From contig NC_003074.8 of assembly GCF_000001735.4 (NCBI RefSeq), positions 22,451,261-22,515,260 on the forward strand: a DNA stretch of 64,000 bases, written 5' to 3'. Shown in pieces: positions 1 to 13,362 of the stretch; the stretch's first letter is position 1; each line of letters begins with the position of its first letter. A model generated the notes under the pieces. That model was not told where the DNA came from, did not search any database, and saw only the letters and a list, made by a program, of their open reading frames with translations. The position numbers and the translations under genes were made by a program. Origin of the DNA: Arabidopsis thaliana. Lineage: Eukaryota; Streptophyta; Magnoliopsida; Brassicales; Brassicaceae.

Positions 1-2065
1 AAGTTCACATAAGATATTAATTCAGGCCATCACAGCTTTACGTGCCATCTCAGATATGTATAACATTCAAGATCTGTTTAAGTACTATCTGGTTACTCGA
101 GTCTACAACTTAATATAAAGCAGCCTACTTATACTCAAATTATTGTGTGGGCATCTATTCGTATAAGTTTAGAGATAACCACCTAAAGTTATCAGCCTAA
201 CAGTAGTATCTCACCCTTTAAACATACCGTGTCCCTCAAACCAGATAGTAGCATTTCAATAATCTCTTCTAAGATTTCTGGAACATCCATATCTTCATCC
301 TCTTGATCATCCAAACTTTCTGGTTGTAAGATGGCAGTCACAGTATGATCAGGCGCCAATCTTTGAGATGAACTCGTAGACATATTCTCAGAAAGAGAGG
401 CGGTTTGAGCCTGCAGGTAATTCAATAAATAAGTCTCGGATGACTAACAGAAAATGACTACCAAACATTATGTCAATATTGACATTATTCATAGAGTAAA
501 AATATAAAAACACATGACGAGGAAGAGTTCCTCTTTGCACTACTATTCTACAAGCTAAAAGGTATGTACCACATAGCGCCAGGAAGGTGAGCGATGAGGA
601 AGACAAACAAGCCCTATCCTCTGAGTTAACTTGATCAAATACTTGCGAAGCAGAGAACTTTTAGCCGCCGCGTTTGATTTGCTTAGCACAGTCACATCAT
701 TCAAAACAATAGGAAGCACATCTAGCAACACTTTCCGGCTAGCAGTCTGCCAACATGAGTAGACATATTAGATCCAGATGCAAATTGGAACAGGTTAAGT
801 AATAGAAACCAGTAATATTTCTACAAGATACAAAACAGATAAGTCAAATTGATTATGTACTTTACAGACATCTATATATGTTTGACGTGTTAAGTATGGA
901 CCAAAGTTAAAACAAAGAGAATTCCAGGTTACAAACAGAATAAACCTTAAAAATGGCAGATAGAGCTTCCATTACACCAAGCAAGCGAAAGTGGTTCGTG
1001 ACACTATCTTCCTTACAAGACAAAACTTCATATGTCCACTCAAAAAAGCTGAAACGGAAATGCCACAATAGAATAAAGAAAATTAGTTAATCCATTCACG
1101 GTGAGTAAATTGTACATGTTACAATTGAAAACAGCAGTTTAGAAACAATCTTAAGTGTTCAAAGTGAAACAACACTGAAGCACTGATGGTGGTAGGAACA
1201 GACCTCGAAAAAGCTTTTCCCATATCCGGACGAGTTAAAAGCTTAGAGAGTAGCAACCCCGATATCCTGCGCATTGGTCCAGCACTGCACAGATAGTCCT
1301 TACAGAAACCTAATATCTTCAATACCAAAGGAGCAAGGTCATCCACACCAAAGGTCTTGTCATCAGCAATGCTTGTATCAACAGAAGAAATATCAAACGG
1401 AACCAACACAAGGATTGAAAGCCACAAAAGAGTAACACATTTGGCCTCCATTTCTCCAGTGCTTTCTTGCCTCAAGGCAGAAACAGAATTTGTACTATGG
1501 CACTTCTCGAGGAGCAAAACGGCGAGTTCCAGATCGGATACTTGATGCGGAAAGAACTTGATAACAGCTTTGTACCCACATACAGTAACTAAAGCATAGA
1601 TAATGATGCTTATTGGCTTAATAATCTCAAGAATTTCATCAGGTTTGGCCTCTAAATCAACTGTTTTGGAGCGGATGATAAACATTAATGGAGAAACTAT
1701 ACTCTCTAAGTAAGGTTCCACTAATTGACCTTGCTCCTGGTATTTATCCATCTACAATACAACAAAACAAAGTCGGAGAAAGTAAATCAACATGATACTG
1801 AAACATGGGTTGGATCAAGTAGATGAAGTCAAAAGACTAAGAAGCGTACAATGGATCGGATCTTATGAACAGAAGTAGGATCAACAACACGGCCATTTGA
1901 AACAATATCATCGAGAAGAGATTTAACGAGCTTCCATTCTTGTAAAAAATACCTCTGTAGAACTCTCTCCTTAGAATCATGCTCATCGTCTTCTTCCTCT
2001 TCAATTTTTACCGCCGTTTCGATTTCGATCTTCGTCGGCGACATTTCCTCTGCTCTAGATGCCAT
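1..2065 (-). CDS. TFCD: tubulin-folding cofactor D, N-terminal part (gene runs off left edge)
   Basis: This is the 5' portion of a gene for tubulin-folding cofactor D, a HEAT/ARM-repeat chaperone that helps assemble alpha/beta-tubulin dimers in the cytosol (TITAN1/CHAMPIGNON in Arabidopsis, embryo-essential). The start ATG is at 2063-2065. Five exons are visible: 1850-2065, 1204-1751, 946-1048, 570-746 and 228-410, together 409 codons in one open frame. The protein begins with an acidic stretch (residues about 15-32) and then leucine-rich helical repeats, including a motif reading [11 protein letters not shown]-like around the end of exon 2, typical of HEAT helices. The family is about 1,250 residues long, so two thirds of the gene lie outside the window. 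Positions 1-227 are read as intron. The gene is divergent from TKL1. The identification rests on sequence recognition and gene order. Confidence 0.9.
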
Positions 2066-2743
2066 TACTGGAAAGAGAAAGGGGTTCAATAAATTCCCGC
2101 CCGCCGATAATACTCTCAGTGTAGAACCACCGGCAAATCACGAGATCGGTGACGTCGACGATGAGTTTACATGTTAAGGCCCATAGTAATTTATTGGGCC
2201 TATATACCCATGTTCCTATTTTGGGCCTATAACCTTCCTCAATGTAGCTTCGTTGGTCTAGATTTTCCATCTTTGGGTGCTTTTATAAACCGGCTTAACC
2301 AGAGTTGGTAGGCTTGATACTTGAATCTCTTTCTGGTTTTGTATATTCAAGAATAAGCAAACATTTCCTTAAAAATAACTTTTTTTTTGTCGTACCTCAT
2401 TTTAAAAAAGATATTTTATCCTATTTCATTATGGCGGAATATCCAAAGAACAAAAAATGGTAGTAATAAAAATAGCGAAAGGCATAGAGGATCACTAAAC
2501 TCTTAGCCTTAATCAGCGGTCAAGATTATACCTTTTAGTGAGATCCAACGGTCATATTTGATCCAAGTTGTCCCTTAGTGAAAACGAAGAGATGGCGAAA
2601 TTTTGTTTGATTGGCTAAAAATCAACACACTGATAAAATAAGAGTTGCAGAGAGAGTCTCTCATCTTCTTCATTTCTTCACCACCATCATCACACACCTT
2701 CTTCTTCTTCTTCTTCTCTCTCTATCACAAGAGAGTCAAATCC
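2066..2743. promoter_or_regulatory. divergent promoter region, TFCD / TKL1
   Basis: This 678-bp spacer separates two divergently transcribed start codons. On the TFCD side there are three site II-type elements (GGCCCA/TGGGCC) at 2178-2183, 2195-2200 and 2222-2227. In plants this motif is common upstream of growth- and translation-linked genes and is bound by TCP factors. On the TKL1 side, just upstream of the start codon, there is a CT/CTT-rich leader (about 2690-2725). This is typical of the pyrimidine-rich patches in the 5' UTRs of highly expressed Arabidopsis plastid-protein genes. No binding has been demonstrated. The motifs are visible and the roles are inferred from known families. Confidence 0.5.
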
Positions 2744-5564
2744 ATGGCTTCTACTTCTTCCCTCGCTCTCTCTCAAGCTCTCCTAGCTCGTGCAATCTCT
2801 CACCATGGTTCTGACCAACGTGGATCTTTACCAGCTTTCTCTGGACTCAAATCCACCGGTTCACGCGCCTCAGCTTCGTCTCGTCGACGTATCGCTCAAT
2901 CCATGACCAAAAACCGATCTCTCCGTCCTCTTGTTCGCGCTGCAGCTGTTGAGACTGTTGAGCCAACCACTGATTCGTCGATTGTGGACAAATCGGTCAA
3001 CTCGATTAGGTTTTTGGCTATCGATGCGGTGGAGAAGGCCAAATCAGGTCATCCTGGTCTTCCTATGGGTTGTGCTCCGATGGCTCACATTTTGTATGAT
3101 GAGGTCATGAGGTATAACCCCAAGAACCCTTATTGGTTCAACCGTGACCGATTCGTTCTATCTGCTGGACATGGATGTATGTTGCTCTACGCGTTGCTTC
3201 ATCTTGCCGGCTACGACAGCGTCCAGGTCTGTGATCTCTTCTCTGTTTAATTGCTTTCGATCTGATCGTAATTGATGAATGTAGTAACTTTAGTGGATAG
3301 ATTGAATCTGTTTTGATATTCATCTGATGGCTGCTTGAAGTAGATTCACTGAAAAGGTGTTTGGATTTGTTTATTAGGAGGAAGATTTGAAGCAGTTCCG
3401 TCAATGGGGAAGCAAGACACCAGGACATCCTGAGAATTTCGAGACTCCTGGAATTGAAGTCACTACTGGTTTGAGATTTTGCTTCTTTTGGCTTATGGTT
3501 CATGTGAAATTTCACAGAAACTATCTATAACTGTATTTACAATTGTGCTCTCTGCTTTGGCTGCTATGCAGGTCCTCTTGGACAAGGAATCGCTAATGCT
3601 GTTGGTTTAGCTCTTGCTGAGAAGCATTTGGCTGCTAGATTCAACAAACCTGATGCTGAAGTAGTCGACCACTACACGTAATATATATAACCCATAGTTA
3701 TGTTGTCGTTCTTGGTTTGTATATAGCTCTGATAATAGAAATACTGTTTTTGATTGATTGTCTAGATATGCGATCCTTGGAGATGGTTGTCAGATGGAGG
3801 GTATTTCTAATGAAGCTTGCTCTCTAGCTGGCCATTGGGGACTTGGAAAGCTCATTGCTTTCTACGATGACAATCACATTTCTATAGATGGAGACACAGA
3901 AATTGCCTTCACTGAGAACGTGGACCAGCGATTTGAAGCCCTTGGATGGCATGTTATCTGGGTGAAGAATGGAAACACTGGGTATGACGAGATCCGTGCT
4001 GCCATTAAGGAAGCTAAAACTGTTACTGACAAGCCTACTTTGATCAAGGTAACTACACAATTTCTTAACCATCAAACATCGGTTGGTCTAAAGACCTTTG
4101 ATATTGATTTACCATATTGCGTAATCCAGGTCACTACTACCATTGGTTATGGGTCTCCCAACAAGGCGAACTCATACAGTGTCCATGGAGCTGCACTTGG
4201 CGAGAAGGAAGTTGAGGCTACCAGAAATAACCTTGGATGGCCGTATGAGCCGTTCCAGGTACCTGACGATGTAAAAAGGTTAGTAAATCCAAAGCAGGCT
4301 TATGTTTGGTTTTATTGCTTTGAAGTTGCCTTGATGACTTACTGTTTGACTTGCACTTCTCTAGCCACTGGAGTCGTCATACACCTGAAGGAGCTACTCT
4401 TGAATCTGACTGGAGTGCAAAGTTTGCAGCATATGAAAAGAAGTACCCAGAGGAAGCTTCTGAGTTGAAATCTATTATCACTGGTGAATTACCTGCTGGC
4501 TGGGAGAAGGCTCTACCTGTAAGTAGAACTCTCTTTGCATTCTGTACAATTCAATTGGTATTCTAGATATGAGTTATAGAACATCTTTCTTTTTCCTTTT
4601 TTAGACATACACACCAGAGTCTCCAGGTGATGCCACCAGAAACCTGTCACAGCAATGTCTTAACGCCCTTGCTAAAGTTGTTCCCGGTTTCCTTGGTGGA
4701 AGTGCTGACCTTGCATCATCCAACATGACATTGCTGAAAGCCTTTGGCGACTTCCAAAAGGCCACACCTGAAGAAAGAAATCTTAGGTTTGGTGTTAGGG
4801 AGCACGGAATGGGAGCCATCTGCAATGGCATTGCCCTTCACAGCCCCGGTCTTATCCCTTACTGTGCGACGTTCTTTGTCTTCACCGACTACATGAGAGG
4901 TGCCATGAGAATCTCAGCTTTGTCTGAAGCTGGTGTTATCTATGTTATGACCCATGATTCCATTGGTCTTGGAGAAGATGGACCAACCCATCAGCCCATT
5001 GAGCACATTGCAAGTTTCCGTGCTATGCCCAACACTCTTATGTTCCGTCCTGCTGATGGAAATGAAACAGCCGGTGCATACAAGATCGCTGTCACCAAGC
5101 GCAAGACACCATCTATCTTAGCTCTGTCTAGGCAAAAGCTGCCTCATCTTCCAGGTACATCCATCGAAGGAGTGGAAAAGGGTGGATATACAATTTCTGA
5201 CGACTCTTCAGGCAACAAACCCGATGTGATCTTGATTGGAACTGGTTCTGAGCTAGAGATTGCTGCACAGGCTGCGGAGGTGCTCAGGAAAGACGGCAAA
5301 ACCGTTAGAGTTGTTTCTTTCGTGTGCTGGGAACTATTTGACGAGCAATCAGATGAATACAAGGAGAGTGTGTTGCCATCGGATGTATCAGCTAGAGTTA
5401 GCATTGAAGCAGCTTCGACTTTCGGATGGGGAAAGATTGTTGGAGGCAAAGGAAAGTCCATTGGTATTAATTCATTCGGAGCCAGCGCACCAGCACCCTT
5501 ACTCTACAAGGAGTTTGGTATCACCGTTGAAGCTGTTGTTGATGCGGCCAAGTCATTCTTCTAA
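2744..5564 (+). CDS. TKL1: transketolase, chloroplast
   Basis: Thiamine-diphosphate transketolase of the Calvin-Benson cycle and the plastid pentose phosphate pathway. It moves two-carbon ketol units between sugar phosphates in the stroma. Seven exons: 2744-3226, 3378-3468, 3572-3677, 3766-4048, 4130-4278, 4365-4518 and 4605-5564 (741 codons plus stop). The start is the ATG in context TCCATGGCT; an in-frame ATG at 2645 would precede the transit peptide and lies in the leader. Residues 1 to about 66 are Ser/Arg-rich with few acids, a typical plastid transit peptide. A substrate-binding His sits in the AGHG motif (about 143), the ThDP motif starts with GDG (about 232-234) and ends near the DDN, and the pyrimidine-binding domain contains the [10 protein letters not shown] segment. 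Intron 4 (4049-4129) is 81 nt with no in-frame stop, so retention would insert 27 residues. Recognition as TKL1 is strong. Confidence 0.97.
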
Positions 5565-5584
5565 GAGATTTAAGATCGGACCAT

Positions 5585-6443
5585 TCTCTCTGAGGGGGTT
5601 TTGTCTGAAACTTGATTTGGAAACAAGGCTATTCACAACATTGTCTCATATCTCGAAATAAAGTGCAACAAGACACAAAGACTTTCACTTTCTTTTTTGT
5701 TTTTGTTTTTTGTACTTCAGGTCAAGATAGGTTTTCGGTTTGAGAAGAGAAACAAATTAGAAAGACAATGTAAAACTCCCATGATCATTCGTGTAATGCT
5801 AAATGCTTGAATTTCAGCAAAACTTTCTAGCATTTGTTTCTTGGGGTGTAGACTAAATTACCTACATAAGCAGACATAAGCATTGGGTGGACAAGAGAAA
5901 ACAGGGTTTGGTTCTTCTTTAAGGTATATCTACATTTGGGGGCCCTATTTATCCATATTGAAGGAATGGTGAAGTTTCTACCTTGAGATATCCAAATATC
6001 CATATCTCTGGGGGTTTTATCTGAAACTTGATCTGGAAACAAGGCTATTCACAAGAGTGTCTTATATCTCAAAATAAAGTACAACAAGACGCAAAGACTT
6101 TCACCTTTTTTTTTTGTTTATTGTAATTTGGGTCAACTAAGGTTTTGGCCTTTTGGGTTTGAGAAGAGAAACGATTTAGAAAGACAATGTAAAACTCCCA
6201 CTATCATTCGTGTAATGTTAAATGCTTGAATTTCAGCAAACTTCCTAGCAATTGTTTCTTTGGTGTAGACTAAAATGACCTACATAAACAGAGATACGCA
6301 TTGGGTGGACAAGAGAAATTAGGGTTTGGTTCTTCTTAAGGTACGTTTACGTATATCTACATTTAGGGTCCATAATTATCATAAGAGGAGATATTGAAGG
6401 AATGGTCATGTTTCTTCTACCTTGGCATATCCAAATATCCATG
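5585..6443 (+). repeat. tandem duplication of the TKL1 3'/downstream segment
   Basis: Two adjacent diverged copies of about 420-440 bp lie directly after the TKL1 stop codon. Copy 1 is about 5585-6003 and copy 2 about 6004-6443. Shared landmarks in the same order are GGGGGTTTT(G/A)TCTGAAACTTG (5593 and 6009), GGAAACAAGGCTATTCACAA (5619 and 6037), AGAAAGACAATGTAAAACTC (5758 and 6178), CATTCGTGTAATG (5786 and 6206), GGGTGGACAAGAGAAA (5884 and 6303) and CATATCCAAATATCCAT near both ends. Copy 1 contains the probable TKL1 3' UTR. Copy 2 would be a non-coding duplicate that still carries the polyadenylation-like context. Substitutions and small indels show the duplication is not recent. Confidence 0.85.
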
Positions 6444-9264
6444 TACTAAGCCTAACAACTAACAAGAGATGAAGAAAGCTACGCTTGTCACTCGTCAATT
6501 TGTCATTACTCATCACTCATCAGTGACGACAACACAAGTAGGACCCACTACTTGTTGGCATCCCAACATTATAGTATGCTTCAACAGTAAAGAGTATATT
6601 CAGATTCCCTTTTTGTTCCGATAGTTAATGGGCTATAGGCCCAGTAAAGCACAATACTGTCCAATGGAATTAAACTCTAGGCCTAGTTAATGACACTAAT
6701 TTGTAGCTCCCATGCACGTGACAAAACATCCACACGCATATGTAACACGTGGCTTAATGCTGATTGGCTATTCGAAAACGCTGGACCATCTCTGATTGAC
6801 GGCGAACCGAAATTGGTCATGAATGCAACTTTGGTGTTAAGTTTTGATAAACAAATACAAGACTTCGGATTTTTGAAGATATTGTACCATGATATTTTAA
6901 TTGTATTGTGGAGTAAATTTTTTTGGTTTGTTAATATTATGGTTTTGTCAAATTCTTAATACAAATTTATTATAATATATGTGTTGTTAAGTGTTATAGC
7001 AAATGGTTGAAATGTTAGATTTATTGATTGTATTATTTAAGTGTATTTTTTTTTTATGTAATTAATTGGATGAAATTTTATATTTGAATTTTGGATAGTA
7101 TTATATATTATAATATATGTTTGTCAAGTCTTAGAGATAATATTTTGATTACATATAGTTAATTTTATTAATAATGAAGAAATTATGTAATTCTAGCATA
7201 TTTTCTTGCTCAAGATGTATTGGTGTGAGCAAATGTATAATACTATAATCCCTATTTTCCATAGCAAGTAAATATTGCTTGAAAACGCCCATGTTTCTGA
7301 TTCTGTGTAAGCAACTTTTGCAAGTAGATTGTGTAACAACAAGAAATCTCTTCCTTTAAGCATTGATGGCGATGTCAAAACTGTTTGTAACTCTCACAAT
7401 AAGTATGTGTCTCTTAAGTTCTGGATTCCAAATTGTCACATCTCTTGAAGCCTTCACCATATTTGATCGTCCATATCTATTCCTCAATGGAAGATTGACC
7501 CGAACAAACCTCTCAAGTGCTGAAACTACCACAAATCTCGGAACTCTGTTCTGTTCATCCACGAAACTGTTTTCGAACATCAACTGAAATGACAATAGTC
7601 CAAGTGCTGCAGTTCCTTGTTTCTCCAAAGAAGCCAAACTTAGAATCTTGCAGTCCCAAGGTGGTGCTTCCTATTCCAATATTCTGCAGTAACAACATGA
7701 ATACTTGATACTTTCGTTCCATGAATATATGAAGACCACATTACATATTTGTCCTTCCACTATGCTTATGCTTCTCATCTTTCTCTGTTTCGTTTTCCTG
7801 CCATAACTCTCTCATTCCATCAAGTTGCAATTTCAACACTTTTAACTATAAGCCATGTCTACTCATAAGTTCTTAGGCCTGGACCTACAACTAGATCTGA
7901 GTATGCAAAAGCCACAGTGAAAAACTCTCTCATCAAAGCCATCCCAAAAACATGTCTACTTGCTGATTGTTTTTCCAAGAAGTTGATTATGTTGCACGTA
8001 CTTGTGATTCCTCCAAGTAACCAATGGCTACACTGAACCAAACCAATCCACCAATAGTGACACGTATCTGTACTTACCTGCCTAGATTTTATGGTCGTTC
8101 TCTTCATTGTCTAAATTCACCAAAAGTTGTTGACACTTGGGACTGAGACATGTGATCTTGTATCATAAACTGCAGACTTTGAAATGGTTTGGCCTCTGTG
8201 AGAAACTTCACATGATAAGAAGGAACTCTCTGCAACAACTTATAAGTCATGTTAAAAAACTCCTATTGATTGAGCATCTTTCTATTTCATCATCCATTGA
8301 TTTCGACTCAAGTCACCTTCCTTCACTAAAGTCTATTGACAATCCATATGACCATATTCTTTGCATGACCAGAGCAACCTCCAAATTATATCTTTCTCCT
8401 GTTTGTATTTGAACTTACTGTTGAACTTTGCTTCTTTCGTTACTTAAGAGCAAAAGAAAAGAGAACATATTTAGGTTTATGATGTAACCAGAACTGCTCT
8501 GTTTTATCTGTCGAGAGAAGGAGAACAAAGTAAGTGGGAACTTGTTTTTATTTCACTGAGACACGAAAGCAACGACTTGTAACTTCTCGGACACTGATAC
8601 CCATTCACAACCGACACGATTGTGTTATGACACCGTTAGACTTTTACATACACACTTAATTATAGGAGTATAACATAAAACGGAAATTCTATTACAAACT
8701 AACACTTACAAGCTTACAAATTTTTTTATGTCTTCCATTAACATGTCCATCCCATCTAGGTGAAGGATCATCAAGAACTATACTTCTATAGGATTCCTTC
8801 ATTTCCAAGGTATTAGCCAATCTGATGATTACAAAAACCACAAGAATGCCTGCGCTTGTAGACTCGGAAATTTGTTTTATCATCGTCGGAGTTTTAGAGT
8901 CTTTGTCTAATTTGCTAAACAATAAGTTAAAAGGAACAGACATTAAAAACATGCAACTGAAAGAAGTATTAAGACAATATCTAAGCCCAACACTAAATTA
9001 TCTTCAACTTGGACGCTACTAGCGGAGATAATCTGTAAAAATTCTCTGAGAACGATAATTAACGTTAATTGAAAGATAAGCTGTAACGATAATGGAAAGA
9101 TTCGCATAAACAAATTCGTTCCCTAAAATCAAAATCTCATAGCAAGTTGTAACCCATCAAAACTAGCGAAAACAGATACATAGGTTCAAAAGAAGAAGAG
9201 CTTTGAGTTGCAATGCAGACAATGAAATGGTCCTTCTTGAAGGACATGATCAACTCTATTCTTC
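6444..9264. other. intergenic region, no recognised gene
   Basis: This 2.8-kb stretch lies between TKL1 and RPS13. 6900-7190 is very AT-rich. Three short open frames are present: 7356-7637 (-, 93 codons, starting MASLEKQGTAALG), 8137-8412 (+, 91 codons, with a weakly LRR-like LLLIEHLSISSSIDF stretch) and 8692-8952 (-, 86 codons). None has a recognisable domain, a convincing splice partner or an intact longer gene around it. They may be remnants of a decayed gene or a non-coding transcript. The interval 9040-9264 is probably the RPS13 3' UTR. I support no product here. Confidence 0.5.
6629..6751 (+). promoter_or_regulatory. promoter-like motif cluster without an obvious gene
   Basis: The cluster holds a palindromic double site II element, TGGGCTATAGGCCCA, at 6629-6643, a G-box core CACGTG at 6715-6720 and a second CACGTG within ACACGTGGC (ABRE-like) at 6746-6751, followed by a CCAAT-box complement, ATTGGCT, near 6761. 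This density is typical of plant proximal promoters. The only frame downstream is a 89-codon ORF (6690-6959) with no recognised similarity. It may be the promoter of a lost or non-coding gene. Confidence 0.35.
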
Positions 9265-10396
<1,132 letters not shown>

Positions 10397-10600
10397 GACT
10401 GCGACGGCGAAGTGATCGTCCTCTCACTGAGATCGTTCTTCCTCGGTTTCTTTCTTACGGCTGCTGCTGCGCTTCAGAGAATCCACAAACCCTAAATTGC
10501 TTCTTTATATATACCTCGTATCTTATGGTCGTGCCACAGGTCTTTTTGTTCCCTAATCTATATGGGCTTTAGTTTTCATACATAGGCCCAATTAAAATTA
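10397..10600 (-). promoter_or_regulatory. RPS13 promoter/leader with telo-box and site II motifs
   Basis: Immediately upstream of the S13 start codon lies an AAACCCTAAA telo-box (10487-10496). Two site II-type elements follow: AGCCCA on the coding strand (TGGGCT at 10563-10568 as written) and TGGGCC on the coding strand (GGCCCA at 10585-10590 as written). The telo-box plus site II combination is the known hallmark of Arabidopsis ribosomal-protein gene promoters and drives expression in dividing cells. A TATATATA run near 10506-10513 (complement) could be the TATA region. Confidence 0.65.
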
Positions 10601-11434
10601 AAAGTCTACAAAAGGAGGCCTTGAAACTCATGTATAAAACAACACATATGTAAACGTTACCGTTTCGAAAATAGATAAAAACTTTCGTTAGTTTTAAATT
10701 AGTTAGCATTTAGTTCTTTTTCATAATCAGTATTAGCAGGTTTAAGTATACAATTTTGTTAGTTGTTTATTGTGTAATGAACTTTTAAATTGAAACTATA
10801 TTATTACAATAGGATGCATAAGAAAGTATCCAATCGTTCTGATTAGAAGTCTAATCAAGTAGTCATCAACCTAAGGATAAGTGAACAACAAAGACGCATT
10901 AATAGCAAAACTCATTTTAAACAAAAACGGAACCTAGCTAAATTGGTTTATGCAATACCGATCTATTCACAATGTATGTAGACACAAAATAGGGATAAAC
11001 GTCATTGTATACACATTAACCTAACAAGCACGTTACACTACATATATATCACAGTCCCAAACGAATACTTAACACATTACACATGATCATAATCAAAAGT
11101 CATTTAATATGTTGCACAGGGTGTAGAATTTAAACCCTAGACCTAAAGAAATAAATTCGCTATCGACATTAAATGTTATTCAAAACAAAATCTAAGAATC
11201 GAAGTGAGTAAATAAATGGGAAGATAGAAGGGAATGAAGGACACGTAAATGATTGGGTTAAACAAATGTCAACGCTAAGTCCATTCCTTAAAGCCAAACC
11301 ACACCCATTTATTAACCTAACTGCCTAACCGTCTTGTCATCACCTTCCTTTCCTCAACTTCTCTTTATATAGAAACCCTTTCTTCTCTCGAAAGCCAAAC
11401 ATTTTTATCAAGATATTAACACAAGAATACGATC
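10601..11434. other. intergenic region between RPS13 and the DUF1442 gene
   Basis: AT-rich spacer of 834 bp with no open frame worth calling. The last 100 bp contains TATATAG (about 11365) and a short leader and acts as the likely promoter of the following gene. I see no repeats or RNA genes. Confidence 0.5.
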
Positions 11435-12370
11435 ATGAGGCTCGTCTGGTCGCCGGAAACTGCCTCTAACGCTTACATCCACACCGTTAGATCAGTAAGA
11501 ATCCTCCTCTAATTCAGATGGCGCATTTTGTACATCATCTTTTGTTTTCTTGTTCATGTTTGTTCACCGTCAATTCAACTTGTTGACCTAAATTGTATTT
11601 TGATCAAGGAAATCTTCAATATGTATATGAATTACAATTTTTATAGTTCTTATAATTAATATTTTCTTCGCTGTGAAGTATATGTGGTTTTTATTTAGTC
11701 GATCTTGATGTATCATGTACATATATGAATTTAGAATCTTGATGTAATTATTTCTATATGTGTGTCTTTGAAGTGTAAAAGCTACAGAGACTCGAGCGTG
11801 GCGGAGTTTTTATCGGCTACGGCGGCGGGATGGAACACGAGGCTGATCGTTGAGACTTGGTCACGTGGAGATCCGATCGCAACTAGCGTCGGACTCGCCG
11901 TGGCAGCGATACACACATGTGGAAGACACGTGTGCATAGTTCCTGACGAAGAGTCGAGGTCGGAGTACGAGGCGGTGATGAGAGGAGCCGTTACGAGTGA
12001 CTCAACGGAGGTTATGGTCTTAGACTCGGCGGAGGACGTGGTGGAGAGAATCTCCGGCGTGGATTTCATGGTGGTTGATTCGAAACGCCACGAGTTCGTA
12101 AACGCGTTGGGATTAGCGAAAACGAGCAAAATGGGCGCCGTTTTGGTGTGTAAAAACGCCACGCTGAAATCTATCCCTGGGTTTAAATGGCAAGGTCTTT
12201 TGAGACGAGGTACACGTGTCGTGAGATCGGTGTTCTTACCCGTCGGGAGAGGATTAGAGATCGTACACGTGGGAGCCAGTGGTGGTGGTAATGGTTTGAG
12301 GAAGATTCCTAGCCGTTGGATTAAACACATAGATCCTCGATCTGGAGAGGAACACTTGTTTAAGCGTTAG
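11435..12370 (+). CDS. DUF1442 family protein
   Basis: Plant-specific protein of the DUF1442 family (methyltransferase-like Rossmann fold by family description; no activity is established that I know of). Two exons, 11435-11494 and 11774-12370, join to 657 nt, giving 218 residues. The start is the ATG in GATCATGAGG. The protein opens with the family signature MRLVWSPETASNAYIHTV, in which SPETAS-AYI is conserved, followed by AAGWNTRLIVETWS (about residues 40-53). Codon use in exon 2 is GC-rich, unlike the surrounding DNA. A long frame on the opposite strand (11782-12330) is a shadow of this composition. The neighbours give no functional clue. Confidence 0.85.
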
Positions 12371-13362
12371 TCAACGTTTTTGTTTTCCCTTTTAATCAAA
12401 AACAATGTCATGTATTTTTTCCATAACAATTACCATTTCTAATCATGTAATAGATAGAAAAGAATATCACCACATCAAGAAGTAATTGGTGATTTGTTTC
12501 CAAATGTATAGCTTCCTTTTGCTTCTAGATTTGTTTCCCAAAAATGTTATTTTTGAATTAGATGAGAACAAACCCATGATACCTTTAATATTCCTCCTGA
12601 TTTGGCCAACCAAAGAAGTCTAATTTTCACTCAGTTGCTAATGAAACATAAATAATTACTTGGGACTTGATTTTACACTCCTAAAAGAAGTGATAGACTT
12701 GGTCTTGGACTTTATGATGTAATGGGATTGAAACCCTAAATGTGTGTAATCTCAATCAAACACAACTTTTAAAAACAATAAGAAGAAGTAATATATTCGT
12801 CTGTACTTTTGAAAATTGTTAGTTATTTTAGGGTTTTTTTGTGGGATTATAAGCCATCACTACTTGGGAGAATTATCTTAAATGTGTGATTTTTTTTTAT
12901 TTTAAAATGTAACGCATCTCACGCCTAATAGAGTAATAATCGTTCGTACACGTATCTAAGAATATAGTCTACAATTTACTTTCATTTGAAGATAATCTTG
13001 TATTTACACAGAATCAATTTAATTTGTCCAACTTCAATGTATTTGGGAGAAATTAATAGCTCAAATGGATATTCTTCTCCTTATAAATTTTTAAAATGTC
13101 CTTTAAAAGTAATTTCCTTATATCTTTTTTTTTTCAAAAAAAAAAAGTCAAAGGAAAATTAAAAAATTTAATAGCTAGTCCAAACAAAGAAATCTATTAC
13201 AATAAATAAATTATTATAATATTTTATTTTCTTATTCTTCGAGTGATATTATAAACAATAGTCCTCAATTTCTCCTCCCTCTATCAACGTAAACTCCATT
13301 TCTCTTGTCTCTCGAGATAGTTCTGTCAGGGTACAGTTTATCACCTCTACCATCCAATATCA
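12371..13362. other. intergenic region between the DUF1442 and F-box genes
   Basis: AT-rich 992-bp spacer with homopolymer T/A runs (12891-12905, 13125-13147). It contains the 3' UTR of the DUF1442 gene and the promoter of the F-box gene. I see no gene, tRNA or structured repeat. Confidence 0.5.

Noticed and set aside
2690-2725. CTT-repeat stretch considered as a repeat element
   Set aside because: Ordinary pyrimidine-rich 5' leader of a highly expressed plant gene, so described under the promoter instead.
11782-12330. 182-codon open frame antisense to the DUF1442 gene
   Set aside because: It mirrors the GC-rich third positions of the real exon; no domain, no splice logic and no start context.
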